In this document: positions 50,161 through 59,460 of the stretch, piece after piece
How the letters are laid out: each line of letters begins with the position of its first letter
Numbering within the stretch: position 1 is the first letter of the stretch
Origin: Lacinutrix neustonica
GTDB lineage: Bacteria; Bacteroidota; Bacteroidia; Flavobacteriales; Flavobacteriaceae
Length of the DNA stretch: 64,000 bases
Assembly (NCBI RefSeq): GCF_026625145.1
Contig: NZ_CP113088.1
Coordinates: forward strand, 806,001-870,000
Direction: 5' to 3'
Notes under the pieces: generated by a model
What the model was told of the DNA's origin: nothing
Database searches by the model: none
Seen by the model: the letters and a program-made list of their open reading frames with translations, nothing else
Program-made: the position numbers and the translations under genes

Positions 50161-50538
50161 ATGGATGAAACCGAAAGAATAAAACAAACAATAATTGACT
50201 TTGTAAAAGGCGGAGATAATAGCGATGTCGGACTTTTGGACAAAGTGCTTCACGAGGATTTCAGAGTTACAAACAATGGATTTATGGGAACTTACGGTGT
50301 TATGATTATTGACAAAAAAGAATACCTAAACAAAATTGAAAAAGGAATATTTGGAGGGCTTCCTAGAGAGATGGAAATAACGGAACTTGACCGAAGCGGA
50401 AAAATAGCATCCGTTAAGTTGAGAATCGAAAGTTCTGAAAATGATTTTATTTCATATAACTCTCTTGTGTTGGACACGGACAATGAATGGAGAATAATCA
50501 ATAATCTTGCTGTGGTTAAAGCAAAAAAACAGAATTGA
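50161..50538 (+). CDS. Cassette 27: NTF2/SnoaL-like protein
   Basis: The 125-residue protein fits the NTF2-like cone fold: an N-terminal helix (ETERIKQTIIDFVKGGDNSD), LLDKVLHEDFRVTNNG, and closing strands ending DNEWRIINNLAVVKA. Members bind or convert small molecules; the ligand is unknown here. Confidence 0.78.
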   Translation: MDETERIKQTIIDFVKGGDNSDVGLLDKVLHEDFRVTNNGFMGTYGVMIIDKKEYLNKIEKGIFGGLPREMEITELDRSGKIASVKLRIESSENDFISYNSLVLDTDNEWRIINNLAVVKAKKQN

Positions 50539-50563
50539 AAAACTTAAATAAAAAAATAAAGCC

Positions 50564-50701
50564 AGTTGCCAACAATGTATAACCGCAATTACGGCGCTTG
50601 ATGGTTAATTGAATTTGAATTCCTACAGAAACATTTCACAAAACCGAAAAAAACGTACCTTGAAACCCGTAACTGACGGTTATACGGAGCCGTTAGCCAC
50701 A
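50564..50701 (+). repeat. attC-like site 27
   Basis: Left core AGTTGCCAAC pairs with GTTGGCAACA (9 of 10); right core GTTAGCCACA opens cassette 28. Arms ATGTATAACCGCAATTACGG and CCCGTAACTGACGGTTATAC as in sites 5 and 35, but a different centre. Confidence 0.82.
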
Positions 50702-50731
50702 AGGTAAACCAAACAACGAACAAAAGAAAAT

Positions 50732-51791
50732 ATGAAAGACTATAGAAGACTAATCGAAAACATACAAGCAAGAACGAATCCGAGAAAATATTGCAGTTAA
50801 AAAGTCTTTTTCGGATGAATTATCTTCTATTTCATATAGCAATATATTAAAATATGTCCGTTACGCGATGAAAGGTGTAGAACCTGAATACACCCAAAAA
50901 AGTAAATTAGCAGGAGAAAGAGTTCAAAACCACCTAAAAGAAAATTTAACAGAAGTAGTTTATAAATATCAAGGTTCGGTAATGACTAATACACATATCA
51001 AAGGAACTAGTGATATTGATTTACTAGTTATATGTGACAAGTTCTACACTTTTGACCGCAAATCAATAACGACAGTACTAACTACAGAAAGCTTAAAAAA
51101 TCAATTAAACAATACTCAAATTCACAAACTTCAGGGAGAAATCGACAATGCAGGTTATTCAGGTAGTGCAATAAATGATTTAAAAAAGAATCGAATAGAT
51201 TCAGAAAGCACGCTAGTACCTGTTTATGACATATGCGACATATCACATTCAAAAGCAATTAAAATCACAAACAAAAGCCTTAATAGAGATGTAGACATAG
51301 TGATTGCGAATTGGTATGATAATGTTACTGCCGTGTTGAGAGATAAAGATTCAGATTTCCGTGGTATTCAAGTTTACAATAAAGAATTAAACTCAAAAGG
51401 CGACCCAGATTATCCATTTTTGAGCATTAAAAGAATAAATGATAGAAGTTCTGAAACAAATGGAAGATTAAAAAAAATGATTCGGTTTTTAAAGAATATT
51501 AAAGCCGATTCAGACCAAGAAATTAAACTCACAAGTTTTGATTTTAATGCTATTTGCTACGACATTGAAACATATAAATATTCAAGTAAAAACTTTTATG
51601 AGTTAGTGCCAATCATATACTTACAGCTAAAGAGTTTATCTGAAAATGTAGAACATTCAAATAAATTAAAATCGGTTGACGATAATGAATACATCTTTCG
51701 TAATGATAGCAGTAAACTAAATAGCCTACGAAATCTTATGTCGGAAATTGACTCTATCCTGTTAGACCTTAAAAAAGCAGTAGTAATATGA
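50732..51791 (+). CDS. Cassette 28: CD-NTase (cGAS/DncV-like nucleotidyltransferase), CBASS (frameshifted)
   Basis: CD-NTases make cyclic oligonucleotide alarms on phage infection. The nucleotidyltransferase motif is clear: [19 protein letters not shown] supplies the GS and DxD, and the third acidic residue is in [11 protein letters not shown]. Start ATG at 50732 gives [22 protein letters not shown] near 50788 breaks the frame, and CCAGA restores [17 protein letters not shown] and joins the main frame at 50868. The stop overlaps the next gene by 4 bases (ATGA). Enzymes paired with bacterial STING are usually CdnE types making cyclic di-GMP; that product is inferred from the partner. Confidence 0.88.
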
Positions 51792-52720
51792 GAAAAAAGC
51801 GAATATTCATTGGTTCATCTTCAGAAGAATTAAGTTTAGCTGAATCAGCTAAGAAAATTTTAGAGCCTGAATTTGAAGTAACTATTTGGAATGATACTGT
51901 TTGGGATACAGCGGTATTTAAGATAAATAACAATTTCCTTCACGATTTGCTCAAAGCAACTTTACAATATGACTTTGGAATTCTACTTGGGACGACTGAT
52001 GACAAAGTAATTGTTAGAGAACAGGAAATGCTTCAATCACGGGATAATGTTCTTTTCGAGTTAGGAATATTTATGGGGCGGTTAGGGTTGTCTAAATGTG
52101 CTTTTGTTGTTGAGAAAGAACTAAAGATATTATCCGACATTAAAGGTATTTCACTTGCCGGATTTTCAAAAAAAGAACCTGATAGTTTTATAAGTGCAAT
52201 TTCAACAGTTGGAGATTTATTCAGAACCCAAAGAGATTCGTCAGTAAATTTCTTTCCTTCTTCAACTTTAGCTTCTGTTTATTTTGAGAATTTAATCTCA
52301 CCAACTTGTAGATATTTAATTGAACAAGGCGGGTTTGAAGAAGATGGAACAAAATATGAAGATTGTTTAATCAAAATTATTATTCCGAAAAAGCTGAATA
52401 CAGATTTAAACCTTCAATTTGAAAAACTAAAAAAAGGACGTTCAACCAAAAGTGTATCATTTCATTATGCAGGTCGACCAAGATTTATAAATCTTGAAAC
52501 AGAAATTAAGGAGAATAAATTAGTATTCATTGACTTCCCGACAATATTAGCAGGAATTAATTATGCAATTCAAAATCTATTGCCGAATGATTTCAATTCT
52601 ATGAGTGAAGATTATGAATCGATTTTAAGTCGTGAATTAGAAAGGTTTATAGTAACATTAAAAGATTTGGCTTTGAGAAGTGGATTTGACGAAATGCTAG
52701 TATTTGAGAAAACTGAATAA
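51788..52720 (+). CDS. Cassette 28: TIR-STING effector of a CBASS system
   Basis: Residues about 4-120 form a TIR-like domain of the predicted nucleotide-binding type ([35 protein letters not shown]). Residues about 155-310 resemble the bacterial STING sensor domain ([48 protein letters not shown]). In known TIR-STING proteins, cyclic di-GMP binding drives filament formation and TIR-mediated NAD+ destruction, killing the infected cell. ATGA overlap with the CD-NTase supports one operon. The STING call rests on pattern recognition, not alignment. Confidence 0.8.
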   Translation: MRKKRIFIGSSSEELSLAESAKKILEPEFEVTIWNDTVWDTAVFKINNNFLHDLLKATLQYDFGILLGTTDDKVIVREQEMLQSRDNVLFELGIFMGRLGLSKCAFVVEKELKILSDIKGISLAGFSKKEPDSFISAISTVGDLFRTQRDSSVNFFPSSTLASVYFENLISPTCRYLIEQGGFEEDGTKYEDCLIKIIIPKKLNTDLNLQFEKLKKGRSTKSVSFHYAGRPRFINLETEIKENKLVFIDFPTILAGINYAIQNLLPNDFNSMSEDYESILSRELERFIVTLKDLALRSGFDEMLVFEKTE

Positions 52721-52725
52721 AACCC

Positions 52726-52862
52726 AGTGGCTAACAATGTATATAAAAAATAGGCGAAACAGTAATAAATTCAAGGCTTTTGGCGCGTATCAAACTTTGT
52801 GCTTAGCCGAAATTTTAGTGCTTCGAAATCGCCTACTTTTCATATACTACACGTTGTGTACA
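52726..52862 (+). repeat. attC-like site 28
   Basis: Left core AGTGGCTAAC pairs with GTTAGCCACA (9 of 10); right core GTTGTGTACA opens cassette 29. Arms ATGTATATAAAAAATAGGCG and CGCCTACTTTTCATATAC; divergent centre. Confidence 0.82.
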
Positions 52863-53157
52863 ATGGCTCACTCGGCCGGAAAAAAAATCCAATTAATTAA
52901 ATTTTAGTGGTTTAAGTCCAATAAATTCTAACGCAAGTAAAACGTAATTGGGTGCGCAACTAAACGGATTTTTGCGGATAAAAAAGCGGATTATAAACGG
53001 ATATACAAAACAGTGCGCAACTATTGCGCGGACTACTGCTCTACTCCTATTGCGGATAAAAATATTACTCTAAAACTGCTGATTAACGCAAAACGCAACG
53101 TTGCGAACGACTGACCTTCTTAACGGCAAAGCTAATCGCAAAAAATAAATAAAGCAC
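52853..53157. mobile_element. Cassette 29: non-coding, family B copy 3
   Basis: Nearly identical to cassettes 6 and 12. No gene is supported. Confidence 0.8.
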
Positions 53158-53297
53158 TGTACACAACAAGGTGTAAAAGTAATTGCTTGGGCTGTGCTTC
53201 TCGGAAAAATCCTGCGGATTTTTCCTGCTGGTTCGGTTTTGTTTACTATTTTAGTGGCTTATCAACGCAACTACCCTTACACAAACCGTTACCACAC
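53158..53297 (+). repeat. attC-like site 29
   Basis: Left core TGTACACAAC; right core GTTACCACAC opens cassette 30. Body as in site 6 with a small insertion in the loop. Confidence 0.85.
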
Positions 53298-53340
53298 ATT
53301 TGAGAAAAACATTACGCATAAATAAAAATATTGACTGATT

Positions 53341-53812
53341 ATGGGAATGGCTACGCGAATTTATGGCTGTATAACGGAATTAGATTATGGACTTCCGAAT
53401 TCTGAAATACAGAGCCGAATTAATGCTAATAATCAAAAAGTAATTGAAAAACTACCTTCGAAATCTGAATGGCCACCATTGGTGAGAAAAATGTTTTCAA
53501 TAACTGACAATTCTGATTTCCCAAATGAGAGTCCGAATTTTGCTTATGGTGGAAGAATAATCCATTTCGGAGCAAATTTAAAATCTGTGGAATATGAATG
53601 GAACGAATGGAAAGATAAGTTTGAAAACCTTTTGTCGGAACTTATCTCGGTCTCACGCAGAAGTTCATTTTATAACAGAATATACTGGTGTCCAAACATT
53701 CGAATGGCGAATAAAATCCGGCGAAGTAAATAGAGAAAAAGATGTTGAGATTGTAAAACCGTTTGACAGAAAACTGTGGGAATACAAAGGAGATAAAAGT
53801 TGGGATAAATAA
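53341..53812 (+). CDS. Cassette 30: soluble protein, unknown function (frameshifted)
   Basis: Corrected, the protein is about 157 residues. It begins MGMATRIYGCITELDYG and shows a mixed alpha/beta pattern with many Trp residues. TCTCGG near 53650 should be TCTGG, giving LLSELIWSHAEVHFITEY and joining the second frame to the stop at 53812. No family recognised. Confidence 0.66.
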
Positions 53813-53821
53813 ATGAAAAAC

Positions 53822-53958
53822 GTGTGGTAACACCGTATATAATTTATTGCTAGTTCTAGCCTACTTACGAAAATCCTCTCGGATTTTCTATTTGGTTTGT
53901 ACTTGCTAAATTTGTTACTTTACCACGCAACAAACCATATACATCAACGTTGTGTACA
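53822..53958 (+). repeat. attC-like site 30
   Basis: Left core GTGTGGTAAC complements GTTACCACAC; right core GTTGTGTACA opens cassette 31. Tip GAAAATCC (TCTC) GGATTTTC. Confidence 0.85.
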
Positions 53959-54253
53959 ATGGCTCACTCGGCCGAAAAAAAAATCCAATTAATTAAATTT
54001 TAGTGGTTTAAGTCCAATAAATTCTAACGCAAGTAAAACGTAATTGGGTGCGCAACTAAACGGATTTTTGCGGATAAAAAAGCGGATTATAAACGGATAT
54101 ACAAAACAGTGCGCAACTATTGCGCGGACTACTGCTTTACTCCTATTGCGGATAAAAATATTACTCTAAAACTGCTGATTAACGCAAAACGCAACGTTGC
54201 GAACGACTGACCTTCTTAACGGCAAAGCTAATCGCAAAAAATAAATAAAGCAC
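53949..54253. mobile_element. Cassette 31: non-coding, family B copy 4
   Basis: Nearly identical to cassettes 6, 12 and 29. No gene is supported. Confidence 0.8.
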
Positions 54254-54392
54254 TGTACACAACAAGGTGTAAAAGTAATTGCTTGGGCTGTGCTTCTCAG
54301 AAAAATCCTGCGGATTTTTCCTCCGGTTCGGTTTTGTTTACTATTTTAGTGGCTTATCAACGCAACTACCCTTACACAAACCGTTATATGCA
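54254..54392 (+). repeat. attC-like site 31
   Basis: Left core TGTACACAAC; right core GTTATATGCA opens cassette 32. Body as in site 6. Confidence 0.85.
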
Positions 54393-54420
54393 ATTAGAGC
54401 TCTTCGGTTTTGTTTTCCCA

Positions 54421-54612
54421 TTATTCCAAAATAAAAACATCTTCGATTCTCATTTTGAATACCTTTGATATATCATACGCCAATTTAAGGGAAGGATTAT
54501 ATTTTCCCTTCTCGAGAAAAACAATAGTTTCTCTGCGCACTCCAACTTTTTGAGCGAGTTCAATCTGTGTCAAGCCCTCCTTGGCACGGAGTTCCTTAAT
54601 CTTTGTTGTCAT
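54421..54612 (-). CDS. Cassette 32: Xre/HTH_3 transcriptional regulator (inverted gene)
   Basis: The 63-residue protein is a bare lambda-repressor-like helix-turn-helix ([20 protein letters not shown], then [19 protein letters not shown]), as in small YozG-type regulators. It overlaps the membrane-protein gene upstream of it by 17 bases, so the two are one operon. It probably controls its own operon. Confidence 0.9.
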   Translation of the reverse strand: MTTKIKELRAKEGLTQIELAQKVGVRRETIVFLEKGKYNPSLKLAYDISKVFKMRIEDVFILE

Positions 54613-55021
54613 CCACCCCTACTTTTGACAGGTACAAGCGAATAAAAATAAAAATCAGGGTCATACCCATCATGCCAATCGCTATTACCAATTTGGCTTT
54701 ATTTACTGAATCGACAGAAAATATATCGAGTGCAAACATACCAATTAGCCACATATAAATCGAAATACTAAAAGCCATGGAAGCAGCCTTTTGAGTAATT
54801 TTTTTTGAGAGTTCATCTTCAGCGTTTAGTCCCGATTTAGCATCCTTAAGTGCTTGAATTCCGTAATATATTACAAATCCGACTATTATCAGCATGACTC
54901 CAATGGTGCCATAAGCCAATTCATTAAGTGGCGTAGTTGTCTTGAATATCCAAAAGCCCATTAAACCCAAAATAATGGCTGCCGCAGTAAACTTTGCTAT
55001 GGCGAAATTTCTTGCTTTCAT
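54596..55021 (-). CDS. Cassette 32: four-helix membrane protein paired with HTH regulator (inverted gene)
   Basis: About 141 residues from ATG at 55021 ([19 protein letters not shown]); the frame continues to 55075 without a better start. Four hydrophobic segments are visible ([69 protein letters not shown]). Such proteins, like DUF2178, often pair with an HTH partner. The operon runs against the array and so needs its own promoter, near 55030-55130. Confidence 0.8.
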   Translation of the reverse strand: MKARNFAIAKFTAAAIILGLMGFWIFKTTTPLNELAYGTIGVMLIIVGFVIYYGIQALKDAKSGLNAEDELSKKITQKAASMAFSISIYMWLIGMFALDIFSVDSVNKAKLVIAIGMMGMTLIFIFIRLYLSKVGVDDNKD

Positions 55022-55139
55022 AATTATGTTATTTATTTCTAACACAATATTAATTATTTCTAACATTAAACACAAATATTTTTATTAAAATTTAATATCA
55101 AGTGAATTTGAATATGAATAAGCAGATAAATAAAAAAAC

Positions 55140-55278
55140 AGCATATAACACCGTGTAAAAAAACATTGCTTATTTTAGTTACACAGTTTGGTCGTTGCTT
55201 GTTAGCCACCTCTGATTTTCCTGCGGAAAATTCTCGCCTCAAACACGCAACGTTCCTTACACAAACCCGTTGTACGTA
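55140..55278 (+). repeat. attC-like site 32
   Basis: Left core GCATATAAC complements GTTATATGC of cassette 32; right core GTTGTACGTA opens cassette 33. Tip GATTTTCC (TGC) GGAAAATT. Confidence 0.83.
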
Positions 55279-55310
55279 ATTTTGGAAAATCGAACTACAC
55301 AAGAAAATCT

Positions 55311-55751
55311 ATGAGAAAATTAACGAATCGGATTTTGATAATCTCAAGCGGATTTTTGATTTTGACAATCGGAATTTCTTACTTTCTGTACAATTTAAGC
55401 GAAACTAATTATCTAGGTTGTGCGACTGAAATACCACAGAATTTTTGCGGAACAGTTTCACCAAGTTTATCCGAAAATGCAACTGAAGGAAAAAAAATAT
55501 TTAATATTAATTGTGCTGCTTGTCACAAATTAGACAAAAAGATGACTGGACCAGCATTACGTGGAATTAATAACAAAGGAGAATTTCCTTATGAAAATTA
55601 TGTGTTTGATTTTATAACAAAAGAAGATTCTCTGAATAAAATAAATGACAAATACACTAAAATTCTAAATGAGGAATATAATTATGACTTTAATCATAAT
55701 TTCACAATGACAAAAACAGAATTTGAATATTTAATGGATTATGTTAAATAG
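55311..55751 (+). CDS. Cassette 33: membrane-anchored cytochrome c
   Basis: One membrane helix (ILIISSGFLILTIGISYFLY) precedes a class I cytochrome c domain with the haem motif CAACH (NINCAACHKLDKKMTGPAL) and a Met candidate (NFTMTK) for the sixth ligand. It would carry electrons in the periplasm. A gene for respiration-linked chemistry is unusual among these cassettes. Confidence 0.85.
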   Translation: MRKLTNRILIISSGFLILTIGISYFLYNLSETNYLGCATEIPQNFCGTVSPSLSENATEGKKIFNINCAACHKLDKKMTGPALRGINNKGEFPYENYVFDFITKEDSLNKINDKYTKILNEEYNYDFNHNFTMTKTEFEYLMDYVK

Positions 55752-55770
55752 ATTTTAAGCCATAAACAAT

Positions 55771-56091
55771 ATGAAAGTTATAAATTTTGAAGAATGGAAA
55801 AGCCAATCAAATAATAATTCAAATCACTTGAAAATTAGCAAAAGGTTTGAAGATATGAATGATTTAGAGATTCGGTTACTTCTTGAAAAAGTAGTGGAAC
55901 GCTTAAATTTTTCAATTGACCATCTATATAAATCATTTGAACAAAACAAAGAGACATATAAAATACTTGATAAAGTAGTTAATAATCAAAACAATTTGAT
56001 TGAAAACACTGAATCTCTAAATAGACTTGCAAAAAAACACACTGAACTTTTTCACGAACAAGCAAGAGCATTAGGAATAATTAAAAAATAA
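55771..56091 (+). CDS. Cassette 33: small coiled-coil protein
   Basis: The 106-residue helical protein (NDLEIRLLLEKVVERLNFSI, VVNNQNNLIENTESLNRLA) lies 19 bases after the cytochrome gene in the same cassette. It has no signal peptide. Function unknown. Confidence 0.68.
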   Translation: MKVINFEEWKSQSNNNSNHLKISKRFEDMNDLEIRLLLEKVVERLNFSIDHLYKSFEQNKETYKILDKVVNNQNNLIENTESLNRLAKKHTELFHEQARALGIIKK

Positions 56092-56097
56092 AAAAAC

Positions 56098-56235
56098 TAC
56101 GTACAACAATGTGTATAATTCATGCTTACTCTTTAACTTCAATTAAAAATCTTATATTTAAACAACTGATTTGCTACATCTGAAAATCCTGCGGATTCTC
56201 AGCCGCACAAATCATACACAAAACCGTTGTACCAC
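56098..56235 (+). repeat. attC-like site 33
   Basis: Left core TACGTACAAC complements GTTGTACGTA; right core GTTGTACCAC opens cassette 34. Arms ATGTGTATAATTCATGC and GCACAAATCATACAC; divergent centre. Confidence 0.82.
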
Positions 56236-56251
56236 ATTTGAGAAAACCAAA

Positions 56252-56479
56252 ATGACAGAAGAAAATATTAGAAAATCTTGGCGGAATTTATTGATACCAT
56301 TTATAATCGGACTTTTAGTTTTTATTGTGTCAATTTTATTTCACCGATTAGGAAGTAAAAGACCAACACCGCAAACTATTAGTCTATTTGGTTGTGTTTT
56401 TGGAATTGTTTTTATGGTTTTCACTGGAATTAGAATGCTGAAATTCAGAAAGTATTTAAAATCATTAAATGAACAATAA
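56252..56479 (+). CDS. Cassette 34: small two-helix membrane protein
   Basis: From ATG at 56252 the protein is 75 residues: a short charged N terminus, then two membrane helices (LIPFIIGLLVFIVSILF and ISLFGCVFGIVFMVFTGI) with a basic tail. It overlaps the next gene by 11 bases. Confidence 0.7.
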   Translation: MTEENIRKSWRNLLIPFIIGLLVFIVSILFHRLGSKRPTPQTISLFGCVFGIVFMVFTGIRMLKFRKYLKSLNEQ

Positions 56480-56858
56480 AACGACGGACTTTCTATTCGG
56501 CTGTAAAAACCTTTATTTTTTAGGAATACATCCTTTTGACTTTAGCAAATCGGACTCAAAAGAATACAAAGAAAGAGTTGAACTTGGAAAGGAAATAATA
56601 AAGGAAAACGGAATTCAAAGTTTTGCGGAATTTATTATGGAATATCAATATCGCGTTGCAGTTTGGTCATCGTTTATAACATTGGAATTTGGAAAACCTG
56701 ACCGACATGAAATTCTGAAAATTAATGGAACTGAAACAATATATTCAGCTTGTTTGGAAAAAATCGAACAGAGAGAAATTAATGAATTACCGATTGACAT
56801 TATCAAAAACAAAAATAACTGGATAAAAAAAATAAAAACGTGCTACAACACCGTGTAA
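56469..56858 (+). CDS. Cassette 34: soluble protein, unknown function
   Basis: The 129-residue protein has a helical core (KEIIKENGIQSFAEFIMEYQ, YRVAVWSSFITLEFG). It is translationally coupled to the small membrane protein. The frame passes through the attC left core (CTACAAC) and stops at TAA 56856-56858. No family recognised. Confidence 0.65.
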   Translation: MNNKTTDFLFGCKNLYFLGIHPFDFSKSDSKEYKERVELGKEIIKENGIQSFAEFIMEYQYRVAVWSSFITLEFGKPDRHEILKINGTETIYSACLEKIEQREINELPIDIIKNKNNWIKKIKTCYNTV

Positions 56859-56979
56859 AAATAATTGCTTGGTTCTTGCCTACTCGGAAAATCCTTCGGA
56901 TTTTCCTCCGGTTCGTTCCATTCTTATTGAGTTAGTTGCTTGCACACGCAACTATCCTTACACAATCACGTTGTACACA
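56840..56979 (+). repeat. attC-like site 34
   Basis: Left core GTGCTACAAC pairs with GTTGTACCAC (9 of 10); right core GTTGTACACA opens cassette 35. Tip GGAAAATCC (TTC) GGATTTTCC. Confidence 0.84.
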
Positions 56980-56990
56980 ATACCCCAAAA

Positions 56991-57464
56991 ATGCCAAGAA
57001 TCGAACTTCAAACTGAAATAAAAGCTGATAGAAATATCGTGTTTGACTTGTCACGAAGTATCGATTTGCATAAAATATCGACTGAACAAACTAATGAAGA
57101 AGCAATCGCAGGAAAAACAAGCGGATTAATTGGAATGAATGAAAGCGTAACTTGGCGAGCAAAGCACTTTGGAATTTATCAAAAACTGACTTCCAAAATA
57201 ACGGAATATGACCGACCAAAATACTTTGCGGATGAAATGGTTAAAGGAGCGTTTGCGGAATTTAAACACGAACATCATTTTTCGGAATCGAATGGCGGAA
57301 CTTTGATGACCGACTTTTTTGATTACAAATCGCCTTTTGGAATTTTAGGAAAGTTAGCGGACAAGCTGTTTCTGAAAAAATATATGACTGAATTACTAAC
57401 TGAAAGAAACCGAATTGTAAAAGAGTTTGCGGAATCTGACAAATGGAAAGAAATGATAAAATAA
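56991..57464 (+). CDS. Cassette 35: SRPBCC-like protein, copy 2
   Basis: This 157-residue protein is identical at the amino-acid level to the product at 32982-33455. ATG at 56991 matches that copy; a longer frame to 56940 is attC sequence. The two cassettes differ at only a few bases between their GTT cores and are unrelated outside them. Confidence 0.8.
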   Translation: MPRIELQTEIKADRNIVFDLSRSIDLHKISTEQTNEEAIAGKTSGLIGMNESVTWRAKHFGIYQKLTSKITEYDRPKYFADEMVKGAFAEFKHEHHFSESNGGTLMTDFFDYKSPFGILGKLADKLFLKKYMTELLTERNRIVKEFAESDKWKEMIK

Positions 57465-57473
57465 AAAAAGTAC

Positions 57474-57612
57474 TGTGTACAACAATGTATAACCGCAATT
57501 ACGGCGGATTCGAATACGTCCGAATCCACGCGGAATTGCTAACGTCTGTACTAAACCGAAAAGCAACGCATATTAACCCGTAACTGACGGTTATACGAGA
57601 CCGTTGGCAACA
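57474..57612 (+). repeat. attC-like site 35
   Basis: Left core TGTGTACAAC complements GTTGTACACA; right core GTTGGCAACA opens cassette 36. Body as in site 5 with one base changed. Confidence 0.85.
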
Positions 57613-57744
57613 AGTTAACCAAACCAAGAAACTGATTAACTAACCATTAAATATCGTTTACTCAATAAAGAACCTTATTCACTCATTACTAGTTTCGGAA
57701 TAGCTAAAATCACTTTAAATTTGAATTATAAAAACCAAACTGAT

Positions 57745-58335
57745 ATGAAGAAAAATATTTTTGCACTAATATTATTGTTCGTGACTTTTAATTCATTTAG
57801 TCAAGACAATATCGGAAAGAAATCTGCTGCGAAACTGAACTATTCAGAAAACTCTGAAATAAAAGTTATCTGTAATGATAGTTTAAACACGTTTCATTCT
57901 AAAAACAAACCTGTCGGAATTTTTGTAAACGGAATTTTTCTTAATGAAAATTCAATTTCAGCAATCAATCCTGATAAGATTGAAACTATGAAAGTTGAGA
58001 AAGAAAGTTTTGAAAAAAATGGTAAAGAATATTTTGGAAAAATTCTTATAGAAATGAAATCGGATTATAAACCAAATTTTATATCCCTAAATGAACTTAC
58101 GAGTAAATATTTGACTTTAGACACAAACCCAATAATATTTCAAATTGACGAAAATGTTGTCAACCAAGATTACAATGACTATTCAGTTGACGAGAATTTT
58201 ATTCTTAAAATTGAACTGAACAAAATAAAAACGTCTGAAAAAGATACTGTAATTAATTTAATTAAGTTAACTAGCAAAACACCTGAAAACATAAAAAAAG
58301 CAAACGAAATCCGAATTAAAGGAACGGAAAAATAA
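57745..58335 (+). CDS. Cassette 36: secreted protein, unknown function
   Basis: A signal peptide (MKKNIFALILLFVTFNSFSQ) starts at 57745. The mature part (about 176 residues) contains PVGIFVNGIFLNENSISAIN followed by DKIETMKVEKES, which resembles the TonB-plug-like or peptidase-regulatory strands of Bacteroidota envelope proteins. The role is unknown. Confidence 0.7.
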   Translation: MKKNIFALILLFVTFNSFSQDNIGKKSAAKLNYSENSEIKVICNDSLNTFHSKNKPVGIFVNGIFLNENSISAINPDKIETMKVEKESFEKNGKEYFGKILIEMKSDYKPNFISLNELTSKYLTLDTNPIIFQIDENVVNQDYNDYSVDENFILKIELNKIKTSEKDTVINLIKLTSKTPENIKKANEIRIKGTEK

Positions 58336-58339
58336 AACC

Positions 58340-58476
58340 AGTTGCCAACACCGTATATAATTCATTGCTAGTTCTAGCCTACTTACGAAAATCCTTGCGG
58401 ATTTTCTATTTGGTTTGTACTTGCTAAATTTGTTACTTTACCACGCAACAAACCATATACAAACACGTTACCAACA
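58340..58476 (+). repeat. attC-like site 36
   Basis: Left core AGTTGCCAAC pairs with GTTGGCAACA (9 of 10); right core GTTACCAACA opens cassette 37. Tip GAAAATCC (TTGC) GGATTTTC. Confidence 0.85.
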
Positions 58477-58491
58477 AGCTGAAAGAAAATT

Positions 58492-59033
58492 ATGTGCCAA
58501 TTCAACTTTTTAGTTACAAAAGAGAAATCTAACATTTCAGAAATCAAGGGAATTGCGTCTGAATTCGGACTGAATTACGCAGAATATAAATTGGATATAC
58601 CAAATTCTAATGAAATTCAGACTTTCTTAACGACAACTAAAGATTGCGATTGTGGTTCTGTTTTAGGAAAAAAATATTCGGACGATTCATCTAAACCTGA
58701 TTGGAAAAAAGAACAGAAAAAACTCGAAAGAAAACGCTTCTCAAAACGCCGAATTGAAATGCTTCGGAACAGAAACGAAAAGAGTATACCAAAAAAAACT
58801 CAAGTGAATTAAAAGCGGAAAACAAAGAAGCGAAAAAATGGATTGAATTTCTGACTGACAAACGACTGAAAAACAAACTAAACGAAATCGGAGTTTTTTA
58901 TCACCAATTTTCTCGCGAATTACAAAACGAGCGAATAAAAATAGAAAACGGAAAAATGAATTCAGCGGAAAATATTAACGTTGATTTTTTAAAGAATATT
59001 AAGGAAAACGAATTAAATTGGATTAAACTATAA
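58492..59033 (+). CDS. Cassette 37: soluble protein with Cys pair, unknown function (frameshifted)
   Basis: The N-terminal part (MCQFNFLVTKEKSNISEIKG) carries KDCDCGSVLG. A strongly basic helical segment follows (KLERKRFSKRRIEMLRNRNE). The frame breaks in an A-run near 58795. The alternative frame then continues as ELKAENKEAKKWIEFL to ...ENELNWIKL with the stop at 59033, just before the attC. I read this as one gene of about 180 residues. Confidence 0.6.
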
Positions 59034-59040
59034 TAAAGCC

Positions 59041-59179
59041 AGTTGGTAACACCGTGTATAATTCATTGCTAGTTATAGCCTACTTACGAAAGTCCTCGCG
59101 GACTTTCTATCTGTGATTTATTTGCTAACTTTAATGCTTAAACCACGCAACGAAATCATACACAATCACGTTAGCTGCA
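59041..59179 (+). repeat. attC-like site 37
   Basis: Left core AGTTGGTAAC pairs with GTTACCAACA (9 of 10); right core GTTAGCTGCA opens cassette 38. Tip AAAGTCC (TCGC) GGACTTT. Confidence 0.85.
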
Positions 59180-59200
59180 ATTAGAACAACCGAAATACGA

Positions 59201-59455
59201 ATGAACAAAAAAGAATTAAACAAATTAACTGACGAGGATTTATTGAAGGAATCTAAAAAAATTAAAACTACCCGGATTATTGATGCAACCTTAATTGGAG
59301 TTTTGATAGGTATTTTAATTTACAGCATTACAGCAGGTAACTTTAGTTACTTTTTTGGCATAATTCTTTTGTATGCAGTTTATAAATTGTCAAACAAGAA
59401 CGAATACAAGAAATCCGAAATTGATAGCCTTTTAAAAGAACGTAATTTAAAATAA
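59201..59455 (+). CDS. Cassette 38: small membrane protein
   Basis: The 84-residue protein has a charged N terminus (MNKKELNKLTDEDLLKESKK), two hydrophobic segments (DATLIGVLIGILIYSI and FSYFFGIILLYAVYKL) and a charged C terminus. It ends 5 bases before the next gene. Confidence 0.7.
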   Translation: MNKKELNKLTDEDLLKESKKIKTTRIIDATLIGVLIGILIYSITAGNFSYFFGIILLYAVYKLSNKNEYKKSEIDSLLKERNLK

Positions 59456-59460
59456 GAATT

